A stretch of 64,000 bases of DNA from Hydractinia symbiolongicarpus (GCF_029227915.1 NC_079879.1:9238001-9302000); one strand, 5' to 3'; counted from the stretch's first letter, positions 20,763 through 31,946 are shown. The notes: generated from the sequence alone by a model not told the origin. Numbers and translations are program-made.

Positions 20763-20834
20763 TGCCGTGACCAGGATTCGAACATGGGTTATTGCGGCAA
20801 CAACGCAATGTACTAACCACTATACGATCACGGC
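20763..20834 (-). tRNA. tRNA-like gene with GTT anticodon (asparagine-type)
   Basis: One substitution changes G36 to U, giving loop TTGTTGC and anticodon GTT on an otherwise His-type body with full acceptor and anticodon stems. One T-stem pair is also changed. A predictor would label it Asn, although the body is tRNA-His. Confidence 0.6.
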
Positions 20835-21052
20835 TTTTGTGAGATTGACTATACATGCCTTGTTCAAAACACTCTGCTGCAAGGCAATGATTAAGAAGTA
20901 TATTACGTTATGTTTGAAGCTGATACACAACATAATTCGGTGATATAAAGAAAATAACAAAATGAATTCATAGGACTGTTTTCTCTAGCAAACGGTGATA
21001 TTTTAATCGATACAGAAATATATGTTCACTTTCCTATCACTGATTCTTGTAA

Positions 21053-21124
21053 TGCCGTGACCAGGATTCGAACCAGGGTTATTGCGGCCACAACGGAATG
21101 TACTAACCACTATACGATCACGGT
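21053..21124 (-). tRNA. tRNA-His: tRNA-His(GTG), A1 variant with mismatches
   Basis: A1, C29 and one T-stem change. Confidence 0.5.
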
Positions 21125-21342
21125 TTATGTGGGATTGACTATACATGCCTTGTTCAAAACACTCTGCTGCAAGGCGATGATTAAGAGGTATATCACGTTA
21201 TGTTTGAAGCTGATACATAACATAATTCGGTGATATAAAGAGAATAACAAAATGAATTCATAGGACTGTCTTCTCTAGCGAACGGAGATACTTTAATCAA
21301 TACAGAAATATATGTTCACTTTCCTATCACTGATTCTTGTAA

Positions 21343-21414
21343 TGCCGTGACCACGATTCGAACCTGGGTTATTGCAGCCACAACGCAATGTACTAACCAC
21401 TATACGATCACGGC
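21343..21414 (-). tRNA. tRNA-His: tRNA-His(GTG), T-stem variant
   Basis: A 3' T-stem change that also touches the B box, plus a G31-U39 wobble. Confidence 0.68.
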
Positions 21415-21635
21415 CGATAAAAGATTGTTAACCATATATGTCTTGTTCAAAACACTCTGCTGCAATGCGATGATTAAGAAGTATATTTCGTTATGTTTGA
21501 AGTCGATAAACAACATAATTCGGTTATTTAAAAAGGATAAACAAAATGAATGCATAGGCCTGTTTTCTCTATCGAACGGAGACAATTTAATCGATACAGA
21601 AGTACACGTTAACTTCCTATCACAGATTCTGCTAA

Positions 21636-21707
21636 TGAAATGACCAGGATGCGAACCTGGGTTATTGCGGCCACAACGCAATGTACTAACCACTATACGA
21701 TCACGGC
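21636..21707 (-). pseudogene. tRNA-His(GTG)-like copy, class M
   Basis: Class M, G1; T-loop base changed from the consensus. Confidence 0.62.
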
Positions 21708-21931
21708 TGATGTGAGATTGTTATCTATATATGTCTTGTTCAAAACACTGTGCTGCAATGCGTTGATTAAGAAATGTATTACGTTATGTTTGAAGTCGAT
21801 ACACAAAATTATTCGGTGTAATAGAGAAAACAACCAAAATTAAAGCATCAGGAGCTGTTCATCAAAGCGAACGGGGTCAACTTAATCAATACGGAAATAC
21901 ATGTTCACTTTCCTATCACTGATTCTTGTAA

Positions 21932-22003
21932 TGCCGTTACCAGGATTCGAACCTGGGCTATTGCGGCCACAACGGAATGTACTAACCACTATACGATCAC
22001 GGT
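21932..22003 (-). pseudogene. tRNA-His(GTG)-like copy, A1 with acceptor and anticodon mismatches
   Basis: A1, A67 opposite G6, and C29 opposite C41. Confidence 0.55.
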
Positions 22004-22221
22004 TTATGTGGGATTGACTATACATGCCTTGTTCAAAACACTCTGCTGCAAGGCGATGATTAAGAGGTATATCACGTTATGTTTGAAGCTGATACACAAC
22101 ATAATTCGGTGACATAAAGAGAATAACAAAATGAAATCATAGGATTGTTTTCTCTAGCGAACAGAGACATTTTAATCGATACGGAAATACATGTTCACAT
22201 TCTTATCACAGATTCTGGCAT

Positions 22222-22256
22222 TGCCGTTACCAGGATTCGAACCTGGCTTATACGGC
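22222..22256 (-). pseudogene. Internally deleted tRNA-His relic
   Basis: Fourth 35-bp relic, same junction as 3021. Confidence 0.8.
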
Positions 22257-22478
22257 TAATGTGAGATTGTTAACTATATATGTCTTGTTCAAAACACTCT
22301 GCTTCAAAGCGTTGAGTAATAAATGTATAACGTTATGTTTGAAGTCGATACACAACATAATTCAGTTATATAAAGAAAATAAAAAAAACAAAAGCATAGG
22401 ACAGTTTTCTCTACCGAGTGGACACAATTTAATCGATACAGAAGAACATGTTCACTATCCTATCACCGACGCTTGTAA

Positions 22479-22550
22479 TGCCGTGACCAGGATCCGAACC
22501 TGGGTTATTTCGGCCACAACACAATATACTAACCACTATACGATCACGGC
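22479..22550 (-). pseudogene. Degenerate tRNA-His(GTG)-like copy
   Basis: Type of 17261: weakened anticodon stem and T-loop change. Confidence 0.57.
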
Positions 22551-22774
22551 TGATGTAAGATTGTTATCTATATATGTGTTGTTCAAAACACTGTGCTGCA
22601 ATGCGTTGATTAAGAAATGTATTACGTTATGTTTGAAGTCGATACACAACATAATTCGGTGTAATAGAGAAAACAAGCAAAATTAAAGCATCAGGAGCTG
22701 TTCATCCAAGCAAACGGGGTCAATTTAGTCGATATAGAAATATATGATCACTTTCCTATCACTGATTCTTGTAA

Positions 22775-22846
22775 TGCCGTGACCAGGATTCGAACCTGGG
22801 TTATTGCGGCCACAAGGCAATGTACTAACCACTATATGATCACGGC
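22775..22846 (-). tRNA. tRNA-His: tRNA-His(GTG), anticodon- and D-stem variant
   Basis: C31 opposite C39, and A10 in the D stem. Confidence 0.58.
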
Positions 22847-23068
22847 TGATATAAGATTGTTAACCATACATGAATTGTTCAAAACACTCTGCTACAATGC
22901 GATGATTAAGAAGTATACTACGTTATGTTTAAAGTCGATACACAACATAATTCGGTTATTTAAATCGAATAAACACAATGAATGCATAGGACTGTTTTCT
23001 CTATCGAACGGAGACAATTTAATCGATACAGAAATACATGTTCACTTTCCTATCTCTGAATCTTGTAA

Positions 23069-23140
23069 TGCCGTGACCAAGACTCGAACCTGGGTTATTG
23101 CGGCCACAACGCAATGTACTAACCACTATACGATCACGGC
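23069..23140 (-). tRNA. tRNA-His: tRNA-His(GTG), T-arm variant
   Basis: Two changes on the 3' side of the T arm reduce the B box; other arms consensus. Confidence 0.62.
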
Positions 23141-23364
23141 TGATGTGAGATTGTTATCTATATATGTCTTGTTCAAAACACTGTGCTGCAATGCGTTGAT
23201 TAAGAAATGTATTACGTTATGTTTGAAGTCGATACACAAAATTATTCGGTGTAATAGAGAAAACAACGAAAATTAAAGCATCAGGAGCTGTTCATCAAAG
23301 CGAACGGGGTCAACTTAATCAATACGGAAATACATGTTCACTATCCTATCACTGACGCTTGTAA

Positions 23365-23436
23365 TGCCGTGACCAGGATCCGAACCTGGGTTATTTCGGC
23401 CACAACATAATATACTAACCACTATACGATCACGGC
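23365..23436 (-). pseudogene. Degenerate tRNA-His(GTG)-like copy
   Basis: 886-bp duplicate of 22479 with one more anticodon-stem change. Confidence 0.56.
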
Positions 23437-23660
23437 TGATGTAAGATTGTTATCTATATATGTGTTGTTCAAAACACTGTGCTGCAATGCGTTGATTAAG
23501 AAATGTATTACGTTATGTTTGAAGTCGATACACAACATAATTCGGTGTAATAGAGAAAACAAGCAAAATTAAAGCATCAGGAGCTGTTCATCCAAGCAAA
23601 CGGGGTCAATTTAGTCGATATAGAAATATATGTTCACTTTCCTATCACTGATTCTTGTAA

Positions 23661-23732
23661 TGCCGTGACCAGGATTCGAACCTGGGTTATTGCGGCCACA
23701 AGGCAATGTACTAACCACTATATGATCACGGC
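23661..23732 (-). tRNA. tRNA-His: tRNA-His(GTG), anticodon- and D-stem variant
   Basis: Duplicate of 22775. Confidence 0.58.
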
Positions 23733-23954
23733 TGATATAAGATTGTTAACCATACATGAATTGTTCAAAACACTCTGCTACAATGCGATGATTAAGAAGT
23801 ATACTACGTTATGTTTAAAGTCGATACACAACATAATTCGGTTATTTAAATCGAATAAACACAATGAATGCATAGGACTGTTTTCTCTATCGAACGGAGA
23901 CAATTTATTCGATACAGAAATACATGTTCACTTTCCTATCTCTGAATCTTGTAA

Positions 23955-24026
23955 TGCCGTGACCAAGACTCGAACCTGGGTTATTGCGGCCACAACGCAA
24001 TGTACTAACCACTATACGATCACGGC
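23955..24026 (-). tRNA. tRNA-His: tRNA-His(GTG), T-arm variant
   Basis: Duplicate of 23069. Confidence 0.62.
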
Positions 24027-24250
24027 TGATGTGAGATTGTTATCTATATATGTCTTGTTCAAAACACTGTGCTGCAATGCGTTGATTAAGAAATGTATTA
24101 CGTTATGTTTGAAGTCGATACACAAAATTATTCGGTGTAATAGAGAAAACAACCAAAATTAAAGCATCAGGAGCTATTCATCAAAGCGAACGGGGTCAAC
24201 TTAATCAATACGGAAATACATGTTCACTTTCCTATCACTGATTCTTGTAA

Positions 24251-24322
24251 TGCCGTGACCAGGATTCGAATCTGGGCTATTGCGGCCACAACGGAATGTA
24301 CTAACCACTATACGATCACGGT
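24251..24322 (-). tRNA. tRNA-His: tRNA-His(GTG), A1 variant with mismatches
   Basis: A1, C29, a T-stem change and a variable-loop change. Confidence 0.5.
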
Positions 24323-24543
24323 TTATGTGGTCTTGACTATACATGCCTTGTTCAAAACACTCTGCTGCAAGGCGATGATTAAGAAATGTATTACGTTATG
24401 TTTGAAGTCGATACACAAAATTATTCGGTGTAATAGAGAAAACAACCAAAATTAAAGCATCAGGAGCTGTTCATCAAAGCAAACGGGGTCAACTTAATCA
24501 ATACGGAAATACATGTTCACTTTCCTATCACTGATTCTTGTAA

Positions 24544-24615
24544 TGCCGTGACCAGGATTCGAACCTGGGCTATTGCGGCCACAACGGAATGTACTAACCA
24601 CTATACGATCACGGT
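24544..24615 (-). tRNA. tRNA-His: tRNA-His(GTG), A1 variant with anticodon-stem mismatch
   Basis: A1, C29 and a variable-loop change. Confidence 0.53.
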
Positions 24616-24833
24616 TTATGTGGGATTGACTATACATGCCTTGTTCAAAACACTCTGCTGCAAGGCGATGATTAAGAGGTATATCACGTTATGTTTGAAG
24701 CTGATACATAACATAATTCGGTGACATAAAGAGAATAACAAAATGAAATCATAGGATTGTTTTCTCTAGCGAACGGAGATATTTTAATCGATACAGAAAT
24801 GTATGTTCACTTTCGTATCACTGATTCTTGTAA

Positions 24834-24905
24834 TGCCGTGACCAGGATTCGAACCTGAGTTATTGCGGCCACAACGCAATGTACTAACTACAATACGATC
24901 ACGGC
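24834..24905 (-). tRNA. tRNA-His: tRNA-His(GTG), diverged
   Basis: Acceptor and anticodon stems intact; one T-stem base and two D-loop bases changed, including one of the conserved GG pair. Confidence 0.58.
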
Positions 24906-25128
24906 TGATATAAGATTGTTAACCATATATGTCTTGTTCAAAACACTCTGCTGCAATGCGATGATTAAGAAGTATATTTCGTTATGTTTGAAGTCGATAC
25001 ACAACATAATTTGGTTATTTAAAAAGAATACAGGAAATGAATGCATAGGACTGTTTTCTCTATGGAACGGAGACAATTTAATCGATACAGAAGTACACGT
25101 TAACTTCCTATATCACAGATTCTTCTAA

Positions 25129-25200
25129 TGAAATGACCAGGACTCTAACCTGGGTTATTGCGGCCACAACGCAATGTACTAACCACTATACGATCACGGC
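25129..25200 (-). pseudogene. tRNA-His(GTG)-like copy, class M
   Basis: Class M, G1; two T-arm changes damage the B box. Confidence 0.6.
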
Positions 25201-25421
25201 TGATATAAGATTGTTATCCATATATGTCTTGTTCAAAACACTCTGCTGCAATGCGATGATTAAGAAGTATATTTCGTTATGTTTGAAGTCGATACACAAC
25301 ATAATTCGGTTATTTAAAAAGAAAAAACAAAATGAATGCATAGGACTGTTTTCTCTATGGAACGGAGACAATTTAATCGATACAAAAGTACATGTTAACT
25401 TCGTATCACAGATTCTCATAA

Positions 25422-25493
25422 TGAAATGACCAGGTCTCGAACCTGGGTTATTGCGGCCACAACGCAATGTACTAACCACTATACGATCACGGC
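25422..25493 (-). pseudogene. tRNA-His(GTG)-like copy, class M
   Basis: Class M, G1; two T-arm changes different from those of 25129. Confidence 0.6.
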
Positions 25494-25678
25494 TGATATA
25501 AGATTGTTAACGATATATGTCTTGTTCAAAACACTCTGCTGCAATGCGATGATTAAGAAGTATATTTCGTTATGTTTGAAGTCGATACACAATATAATTC
25601 GGTGTAATAAAGAAAACAAGCAAAATTAAAGCATGAGAAGCTGTTCATCCAAGCGAACGGGGTCAACTTAATCGATAC

Positions 25679-25683
25679 AAAAA
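25679..25683 (-). terminator. Candidate Pol III terminator (T5)
   Basis: TTTTT on the minus strand, 34 nt beyond the tRNA end at 25718. Created by a G-to-A change in the AATCGATACAGAA landmark. Confidence 0.4.
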
Positions 25684-25717
25684 TATATGTTCACTTTCCT
25701 ATTACTGATTCTCGTAA

Positions 25718-25789
25718 TGCCGTGCCCAGGATTCGAACCTGGGTGATGGCGGCCACAACGCAATATACTAACCACTATACGATCACGGC
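25718..25789 (-). pseudogene. tRNA-His(GTG)-like copy, class P
   Basis: A7/G66 and U28/C42 mismatches, changed variable loop and position 26 region. Confidence 0.6.
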
Positions 25790-26007
25790 TTATGTGAGAT
25801 TGACTATACATGCCTTGTTCAAAACACTCTGCTGCAAGGCGATGATTAAGAAGTATATTACGCTATGTTCGAAGCCGATACACAACATAATTCAGTGATA
25901 TAAAGAAAATAACAAAATGAATTCATAGGACTGTTTTCTCTAGCGAACGGAGATATTTTAATCGATACAGAAATATATGTTCACTATCCTATCACTGATT
26001 CTTGTAA

Positions 26008-26079
26008 TGCCGTGACCAGGATTCGAACCTGGGTTATTGCGGCCACAACGCAATGTACTAACCACTATACGATCACGGC
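26008..26079 (-). tRNA. tRNA-His: tRNA-His(GTG), consensus copy
   Basis: Exact consensus; the only one between 17 and 34 kb. Confidence 0.9.
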
Positions 26080-26303
26080 TTATGTGAGATTGTTATCTGT
26101 ATATGTCTTGTTCAAAGCACTGAGCTGCAATGCGTTGATTAAGAAATGTATTACGTTATGTTTGAAGTCGATACACAACATAATTCGGTGTAACAGAGAA
26201 AACAAGCAAAATTAAAGCATCAGGAGCTGTTCATCCAAGCGAACGGGGTCAATTTCATCGATACAGAAATATATGTTCACTTTCCTATCACTGATTCTTG
26301 TAA

Positions 26304-26375
26304 TGCCGTGACCAGGATTCGAACCTGGGTTATTGCGGCCACAACGCAATGTACTAACCACTATACGATCACGGT
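26304..26375 (-). tRNA. tRNA-His: tRNA-His(GTG), A1 variant
   Basis: A1 only. Confidence 0.68.
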
Positions 26376-26598
26376 GATGTGAGATTGTTATCTGTATATG
26401 TCTTGTTCAAAGCACTGAGCTGCAATGCGTTGATTAAGAAATGTATTACGTTATGTTTGAAGTCGATACACAACATAATTCGGTGTAATAGAGAAAACAA
26501 GCAAAATTAAAGCATCAGGAGCTGTTCGTCCAAGCGAACGGGGTCAATTTAATCGATACAGAAATATATGTTCACTTTCCTATCACTGATTCCTGTAA

Positions 26599-26670
26599 TG
26601 CCGTGCCCAGGATTCGAACCTGGGTTATGGCGGCCACAACGCAATGTACTAACCACTATACGATCACGGC
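26599..26670 (-). pseudogene. tRNA-His(GTG)-like copy, class P
   Basis: Class P mismatches at 7:66 and 28:42; rest consensus. Confidence 0.6.
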
Positions 26671-26889
26671 TTATGTGAGATTGACTATACATGCCTTGTT
26701 CAAAACACTCTGCTGCAAGGCGATGATTAAGAAGTATATTACGTTATGTTTGAAGCCGATACGCAACATAATTCAGTTATTTAAAAAGAATAAACAAAAT
26801 GAATTCATAGGACTGTTTTCTCTAGCGAACGGAGATATTTTAATCGATACAGAAATATATGTTCACTTTCCTATACCTGATTCTTGTAA

Positions 26890-26961
26890 TGCCGTGACCA
26901 GGATTCGAACCTGGGTTATTGCGGCCACAACGCAATGTACTAACCACTATACGATCACGGT
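26890..26961 (-). tRNA. tRNA-His: tRNA-His(GTG), A1 variant
   Basis: A1 only. Confidence 0.68.
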
Positions 26962-27184
26962 GATGTGAGATTGTTATCTGTATATGTCTTGTTCAAAGCA
27001 CTGAGCTGCAATGCGTTGATTAAGAAATGTATTACGTTATGTTTGAAGTCGATACACAACATAATTCGGTGTAATAGAGAAAACAAGCAAAATTAAAGCA
27101 TCAGGAGCTGTTCATCCAAGCGAACGGGGTCAATTTAATCGATACAGAAATATATGTTCACTTTCCTATTACTGATTCTCGTAA

Positions 27185-27256
27185 TGCCGTGCCCAGGATT
27201 CGAACCTGGGTGATGGCGGCCACAACGTAATGTACTAACCACTATACGATCACGGC
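27185..27256 (-). pseudogene. tRNA-His(GTG)-like copy, class P
   Basis: Class P plus G29 to A; shared with 28065. Confidence 0.58.
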
Positions 27257-27474
27257 TTATGTGAGATTGACTATACAAGCCTTGTTCAAAACACTCTGCT
27301 GCAAGGCGATGATTAAGAAGTATATTACGCTATGTTCGAAGCCGCTACACAACATAATTCGGTGATATAAAGAAAATAACAAAATGAATTCATAGGACTG
27401 TTTTCTCTAGCGAACGGAGATATTTTAATCGATACAGAAATATATGTTCACTTTCCTATCACTGATTCTTGTAA

Positions 27475-27546
27475 TGCCGTGACCAGGATTCGAACCTGGG
27501 CTATTGCGGCCACAACGCAATGTACTAACCACTATACAATCACGGT
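27475..27546 (-). tRNA. tRNA-His: tRNA-His(GTG), A1 variant
   Basis: A1 plus single changes next to the D stem and in the variable loop. Confidence 0.6.
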
Positions 27547-27769
27547 AATGTGAGATTGTTATCTGTATATGTCTTGTTCAAAGCACTGAGCTGCAATGCG
27601 TTGATTAAGAAATGTATTACGTTATGTTTGAAGTCGATACACAACATAATTCGGTGTAATAGAGAAAACAAGCAAAATTAAAGCATCAGGAGCTGTTCAT
27701 CCAAGCGAACGGGGTCAATTTAATCGATACAGAAATATATGTTCACTTTCCTATCACTGATTCTTGTAA

Positions 27770-27841
27770 TGCCGTGACCAGGATTCGAACCTGGGTTATT
27801 GCGGCCACAACGCAATGTACTAACCACTATACGATCACGGT
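27770..27841 (-). tRNA. tRNA-His: tRNA-His(GTG), A1 variant
   Basis: A1 only. Confidence 0.68.
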
Positions 27842-28064
27842 GATGTGAGATTGTTATCTGTATATGTCTTGTTCAAAGCACTGAGCTGCAATGCGTTGAT
27901 TAAGAAATGTATTACGTTATGTTTGAAGTCGATACACAACATAATTCGGTGTAATAGAGAAAACAAGCAAAATTAAAGCATCAGGAGCTGTTCATCCAAG
28001 CGAACGGGGTCAATTTAATCGATACAGAAATATATGTTCACTTTCCTATTACTGATTCTCGTAA

Positions 28065-28136
28065 TGCCGTGCCCAGGATTCGAACCTGGGTGATGGCGGC
28101 CACAACGTAATGTACTAACCACTATACGATCACGGC
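28065..28136 (-). pseudogene. tRNA-His(GTG)-like copy, class P
   Basis: Class P plus A29; position 1 of the first higher-order copy. Confidence 0.58.
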
Positions 28137-28354
28137 TTATGTGAGATTGACTATACATGCCTTGTTCAAAACACTCTGCTGCAAGGCGATGATTAAGAAG
28201 TATATTACGTTATGTTTGAAGCCGATACGCAACATAATTCAGTTATTTAAAAAGAATAAACAAAATGAATGCATAGGACTGTTTTCTCTATGGAACGGAG
28301 ACAATTTAATCGATACAGAAGTACACGTTAACTTCCTGTCACAGATTCATCTAA

Positions 28355-28426
28355 TGAAATGACCAGGACTCGAACCTGGGTTATTGCGGCCACAACGCAA
28401 TGTAATAACCACTATACGATCACGGC
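28355..28426 (-). pseudogene. tRNA-His(GTG)-like copy, class M
   Basis: Class M, G1; T-loop change (GGACTCG type) and a D-stem change. Confidence 0.6.
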
Positions 28427-28647
28427 TGATATAAGATTGTTAACCATATATGTCTTGTTCAAAACACTCTGCTGCAATGCGATGATTAAGAAGTATATTT
28501 CGTTATGTTTGAAGTCGATACACAACATAATTCGGTTATTTAAAAAGAAAAAACAAAATGAATGCATAGGACTGTTTTCTCTATCGAACGAATTCAATTT
28601 AATCGATACAGAAGTACACGTTAACTTCCTATCACAGATTCTTCCAA

Positions 28648-28719
28648 TGAAATGATCAGGATTCGAACCTGGGTTATTGCGGCCACAACGCAATGTACTA
28701 ACCACTATACGATCACGGC
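28648..28719 (-). pseudogene. tRNA-His(GTG)-like copy, class M
   Basis: Class M, G1; one extra change at position 65, in the T stem. Confidence 0.62.
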
Positions 28720-28904
28720 TGATGTGAGATTGTTATCTATATATGTCTTGTTCAAAACACTGTGCTGCAATGCGTTGATTAAGAAATGTATTACGTTATG
28801 TTTGAAGTCGATACACAATATAATTCGGTGTAATAAAGAAAACAAGCAAAATTAAAGCATGAGAAGCTGTTCATCCAAGCGAACGGGGTCAATTTAATCG
28901 ATAC

Positions 28905-28909
28905 AAAAA
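28905..28909 (-). terminator. Candidate Pol III terminator (T5)
   Basis: 34 nt past the tRNA end at 28944. Confidence 0.4.
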
Positions 28910-28943
28910 TATATGTTCACTTTCCTATTACTGATTCTCGTAA

Positions 28944-29015
28944 TGCCGTGCCCAGGATTCGAACCTGGGTGATGGCGGCCACAACGCAATGTACTAACCA
29001 CTATACGATCACGGC
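28944..29015 (-). pseudogene. tRNA-His(GTG)-like copy, class P
   Basis: Class P with the variable-loop change found in the T5-bearing subset. Confidence 0.6.
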
Positions 29016-29233
29016 TTATGTGAGATTGACTATACATGCCTTGTTCAAAACACTCTGCTGCAAGGCGATGATTAAGAAGTATATTACGCTATGTTCGAAG
29101 CCGATACACAACATAATTCAGTGATATAAAGAAAATAACAAAATAAATTCATAGGACTGTTTTCTCTAGCGAACGGAGATATTTTAATCGTTACAGAAAT
29201 ATATGTTCACTTTCCTATCACTGATTCTTGTAA

Positions 29234-29305
29234 TGTCGTGACCAGGATTCGAACCTGGGTTATTGCGGCCACAACGCAATGTACTAACCACTATACGATC
29301 ACGGT
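29234..29305 (-). tRNA. tRNA-His: tRNA-His(GTG), A1 variant
   Basis: A1 and one 3' acceptor change (G71 to A) opposite C2. Confidence 0.58.
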
Positions 29306-29528
29306 GATGTGAGATTGTTATCTGTATATGTCTTGTTCAAAGCACTGAGCTGCAATGCGTTGATTAAGAAATGTATTACGTTATGTTTGAAGTCGATACA
29401 CAACATAATTCGGTGTAATAGAGAAAACAAGCAAAATTAAAGCATCAGGAGCTGTTCATCCAAGCGAACGGGGTCAATTTAATCGATACAGAAATATATG
29501 TTCACTTTCCTATTACTGATTCCTGTAA

Positions 29529-29600
29529 TGCCGTGCCCAGGATTCGAACCTGGGTTATGGCGGCCACAACGCAATGTACTAACCACTATACGATCACGGC
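29529..29600 (-). pseudogene. tRNA-His(GTG)-like copy, class P
   Basis: Class P; starts the second 1467-bp copy. Confidence 0.6.
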
Positions 29601-29818
29601 TTATGTGAGATTGACTATACCTGCTTTGTTTAAAACACTCTGCTGCAAGGCGATGATTAAGAAGTATATTACGTTATGTTTGAGGCCGATACGCAACATA
29701 ATTCAGTTATTTAAAAAGAATAAACAAAATGAATGCATAGGACTGTTTTCTCTATGGAACGGAGACAATTTAATCGATACAGAAGTACACGTTAACTTCC
29801 TATCACAGATTCATCTAA

Positions 29819-29890
29819 TGAAATGACCAGGACTCGAACCTGGGTTATTGCGGCCACAACGCAATGTACTAACCACTATACGATCACGGC
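29819..29890 (-). pseudogene. tRNA-His(GTG)-like copy, class M
   Basis: Class M, G1, T-arm change; second position of the higher-order repeat. Confidence 0.62.
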
Positions 29891-30111
29891 TGATATAAGA
29901 TTGTTAACCATATATGTGTTGTTCAAAACACTCTGCTGCAATGCGATGATTAAGAAGTATATTTCGTTATGTTTGAAGTCGATACACAACATAATTCGGT
30001 TATTTAAAAAGAAAAAACAAAATGAATGCATAGGACTGTTTTCTCTATCGAACGAAGTCAATTTAATCGATACAGAAGTACACGTTAACTTCCTATCACA
30101 GATTCTTCCAA

Positions 30112-30183
30112 TGAAATGACCAGGATTCGAACCTGTGTTATTGCGGCCACAACGCAATGTACTAACCACTATACGATCACGGC
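30112..30183 (-). pseudogene. tRNA-His(GTG)-like copy, class M
   Basis: Class M, G1; T-stem change (CCTGTG) kept in the next two copies. Confidence 0.62.
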
Positions 30184-30368
30184 TGATGTGAGATTGTTAT
30201 CTATATATGTCTTGTTCAAAACACTGTGCTGCAATGCGTTGATTAAGAAATGTATTACGTTATGTTTGAAGTCGATACACAACATAATTCGGTGTAATAA
30301 AGAAAACAAGCAAAATTAAAGCATGAGAAGCTGTTCATCCAAGCGAACGGGGTCAATTTAATCGATAC

Positions 30369-30373
30369 AAAAA
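30369..30373 (-). terminator. Candidate Pol III terminator (T5)
   Basis: 34 nt past the tRNA end at 30408. Confidence 0.4.
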
Positions 30374-30407
30374 TATATGTTCACTTTCCTATTACTGATT
30401 CTCGTAA

Positions 30408-30479
30408 TGCCGTGCCCAGGATTCGAACCTGGGTGATGGCGGCCACAACGCAATGTACTAACCACTATACGATCACGGC
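30408..30479 (-). pseudogene. tRNA-His(GTG)-like copy, class P
   Basis: Class P, T5-bearing subset. Confidence 0.6.
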
Positions 30480-30700
30480 TTATGTGAGATTGTTATCTGT
30501 ATATGTCTTGTTCAAAGCACTGAGCTGCAATGCGATGATTAAGAAGTAAATTTCGTCATGTTTGAAGTCGATACACAACATAATTCGGTTATATAAAGAA
30601 AATAACAAAATGAATTCATAGGACTGTTTTCTCTAGCGAACGGAGATATTTTAATCGATACAGAAATATATGTTCACTTTCCTATCACTGATTCTTGTAA

Positions 30701-30772
30701 TGCCGTAACCAGGATTCGAACCTGGGTTATTGCGGCCACAACGCAATGTACTAACCACTATACGATCACGGT
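30701..30772 (-). tRNA. tRNA-His: tRNA-His(GTG), A1 variant
   Basis: A1 and U68-for-C-type acceptor change opposite U5/G6 region; fifth position of the repeat. Confidence 0.56.
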
Positions 30773-30995
30773 GATGTGAGATTGTTATCTGTATATGTCT
30801 TGTTCAAAGCACTGAGCTGCAATGCGTTGATTAAGAAATGTATTACGTTATGTTTGAAGTCGATACACAACATAATTCGGTGTAATAGAGAAAACAAGCA
30901 AAATTAAAGCATCAGGAGCTGTTCATCCAAGCGAACGGGGTCAATTTAATCGATACAGAAATATATGTTCACTTTCCTATTACTGATTCCTGTAA

Positions 30996-31067
30996 TGCCG
31001 TGCCCAGGATTCGAACCTGGGTTATGGCGGCCACAACGCAATGTACTAACCACTATACGATCACGGC
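30996..31067 (-). pseudogene. tRNA-His(GTG)-like copy, class P
   Basis: Third copy, position 1. Confidence 0.6.
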
Positions 31068-31285
31068 TTATGTGAGATTGACTATACCTGCTTTGTTTAA
31101 AACACTCTGCTGCAAGGCGATGATTAAGAAGTATATTACGTTATGTTTGAAGCCGATACGCAACATAATTCAGTTATTTAAAAAGAATAAACAAAATGAA
31201 TGCATAGGACTGTTTTCTCTATGGAACGGAGACAATTTAATCGATACAGAAGTACACGTTAACTTCCTATCACAGATTCATCTAA

Positions 31286-31357
31286 TGAAATGACCAGGAC
31301 TCGAACCTGGGTTATTGCGGCCACAACGCAATGTACTAACCACTATACGATCACGGC
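31286..31357 (-). pseudogene. tRNA-His(GTG)-like copy, class M
   Basis: Third copy, position 2. Confidence 0.62.
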
Positions 31358-31578
31358 TGATATAAGATTGTTAACCATATATGTGTTGTTCAAAACACTC
31401 TGCTGCAATGCGATGATTAAGAAGTATATTTCGTTATGTTTGAAGTCGATACACAACATAATTCGGTTATTTAAAAAGAAAAAACAAAATGAATGCATAG
31501 GACTGTTTTCTCTATCGAACGAAGTCAATTTAATCGATACAGAAGTACACGTTAACTTCCTATCACAGATTCTTCCAA

Positions 31579-31650
31579 TGAAATGACCAGGATTCGAACC
31601 TGTGTTATTGCGGCCACAACGCAATGTACTAACCACTATACGATCACGGC
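31579..31650 (-). pseudogene. tRNA-His(GTG)-like copy, class M
   Basis: Third copy, position 3, with the CCTGTG T-stem change. Confidence 0.62.
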
Positions 31651-31835
31651 TGATGTGAGATTGTTATCTATATATGTCTTGTTCAAAACACTGTGCTGCA
31701 ATGCGTTGATTAAGAAATGTATTACGTTATGTTTGAAGTCGATACACAACATAATTCGGTGTAATAAAGAAAACAAGCAAAATTAAAGCATGAGAAGCTG
31801 TTCATCCAAGCGAACGGGGTCAATTTAATCGATAC

Positions 31836-31840
31836 AAAAA
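31836..31840 (-). terminator. Candidate Pol III terminator (T5)
   Basis: 34 nt past the tRNA end at 31875. Confidence 0.4.
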
Positions 31841-31874
31841 TATATGTTCACTTTCCTATTACTGATTCTCGTAA

Positions 31875-31946
31875 TGCCGTGCCCAGGATTCGAACCTGGG
31901 TGATGGCGGCCACAACGCAATGTACTAACCACTATACGATCACGGC
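31875..31946 (-). pseudogene. tRNA-His(GTG)-like copy, class P
   Basis: Third copy, position 4. Confidence 0.6.

Larger units (their letters stand above)
22440..24170. repeat. Three-unit higher-order duplication (886 bp)
   Basis: tRNA copies 22479, 22775 and 23069 recur at 23365, 23661 and 23955, all exactly 886 bp on, with shared private variants including ACAAGGCAATG and CAAGACTCG. Confidence 0.85.

Noticed and set aside
22261-24162. The longest array frames (141 and 165 codons) as possible real proteins
   Set aside because: Each simply spans two units whose spacers happen to lack stops; the repeated peptide comes from the antisense of tRNA-His.
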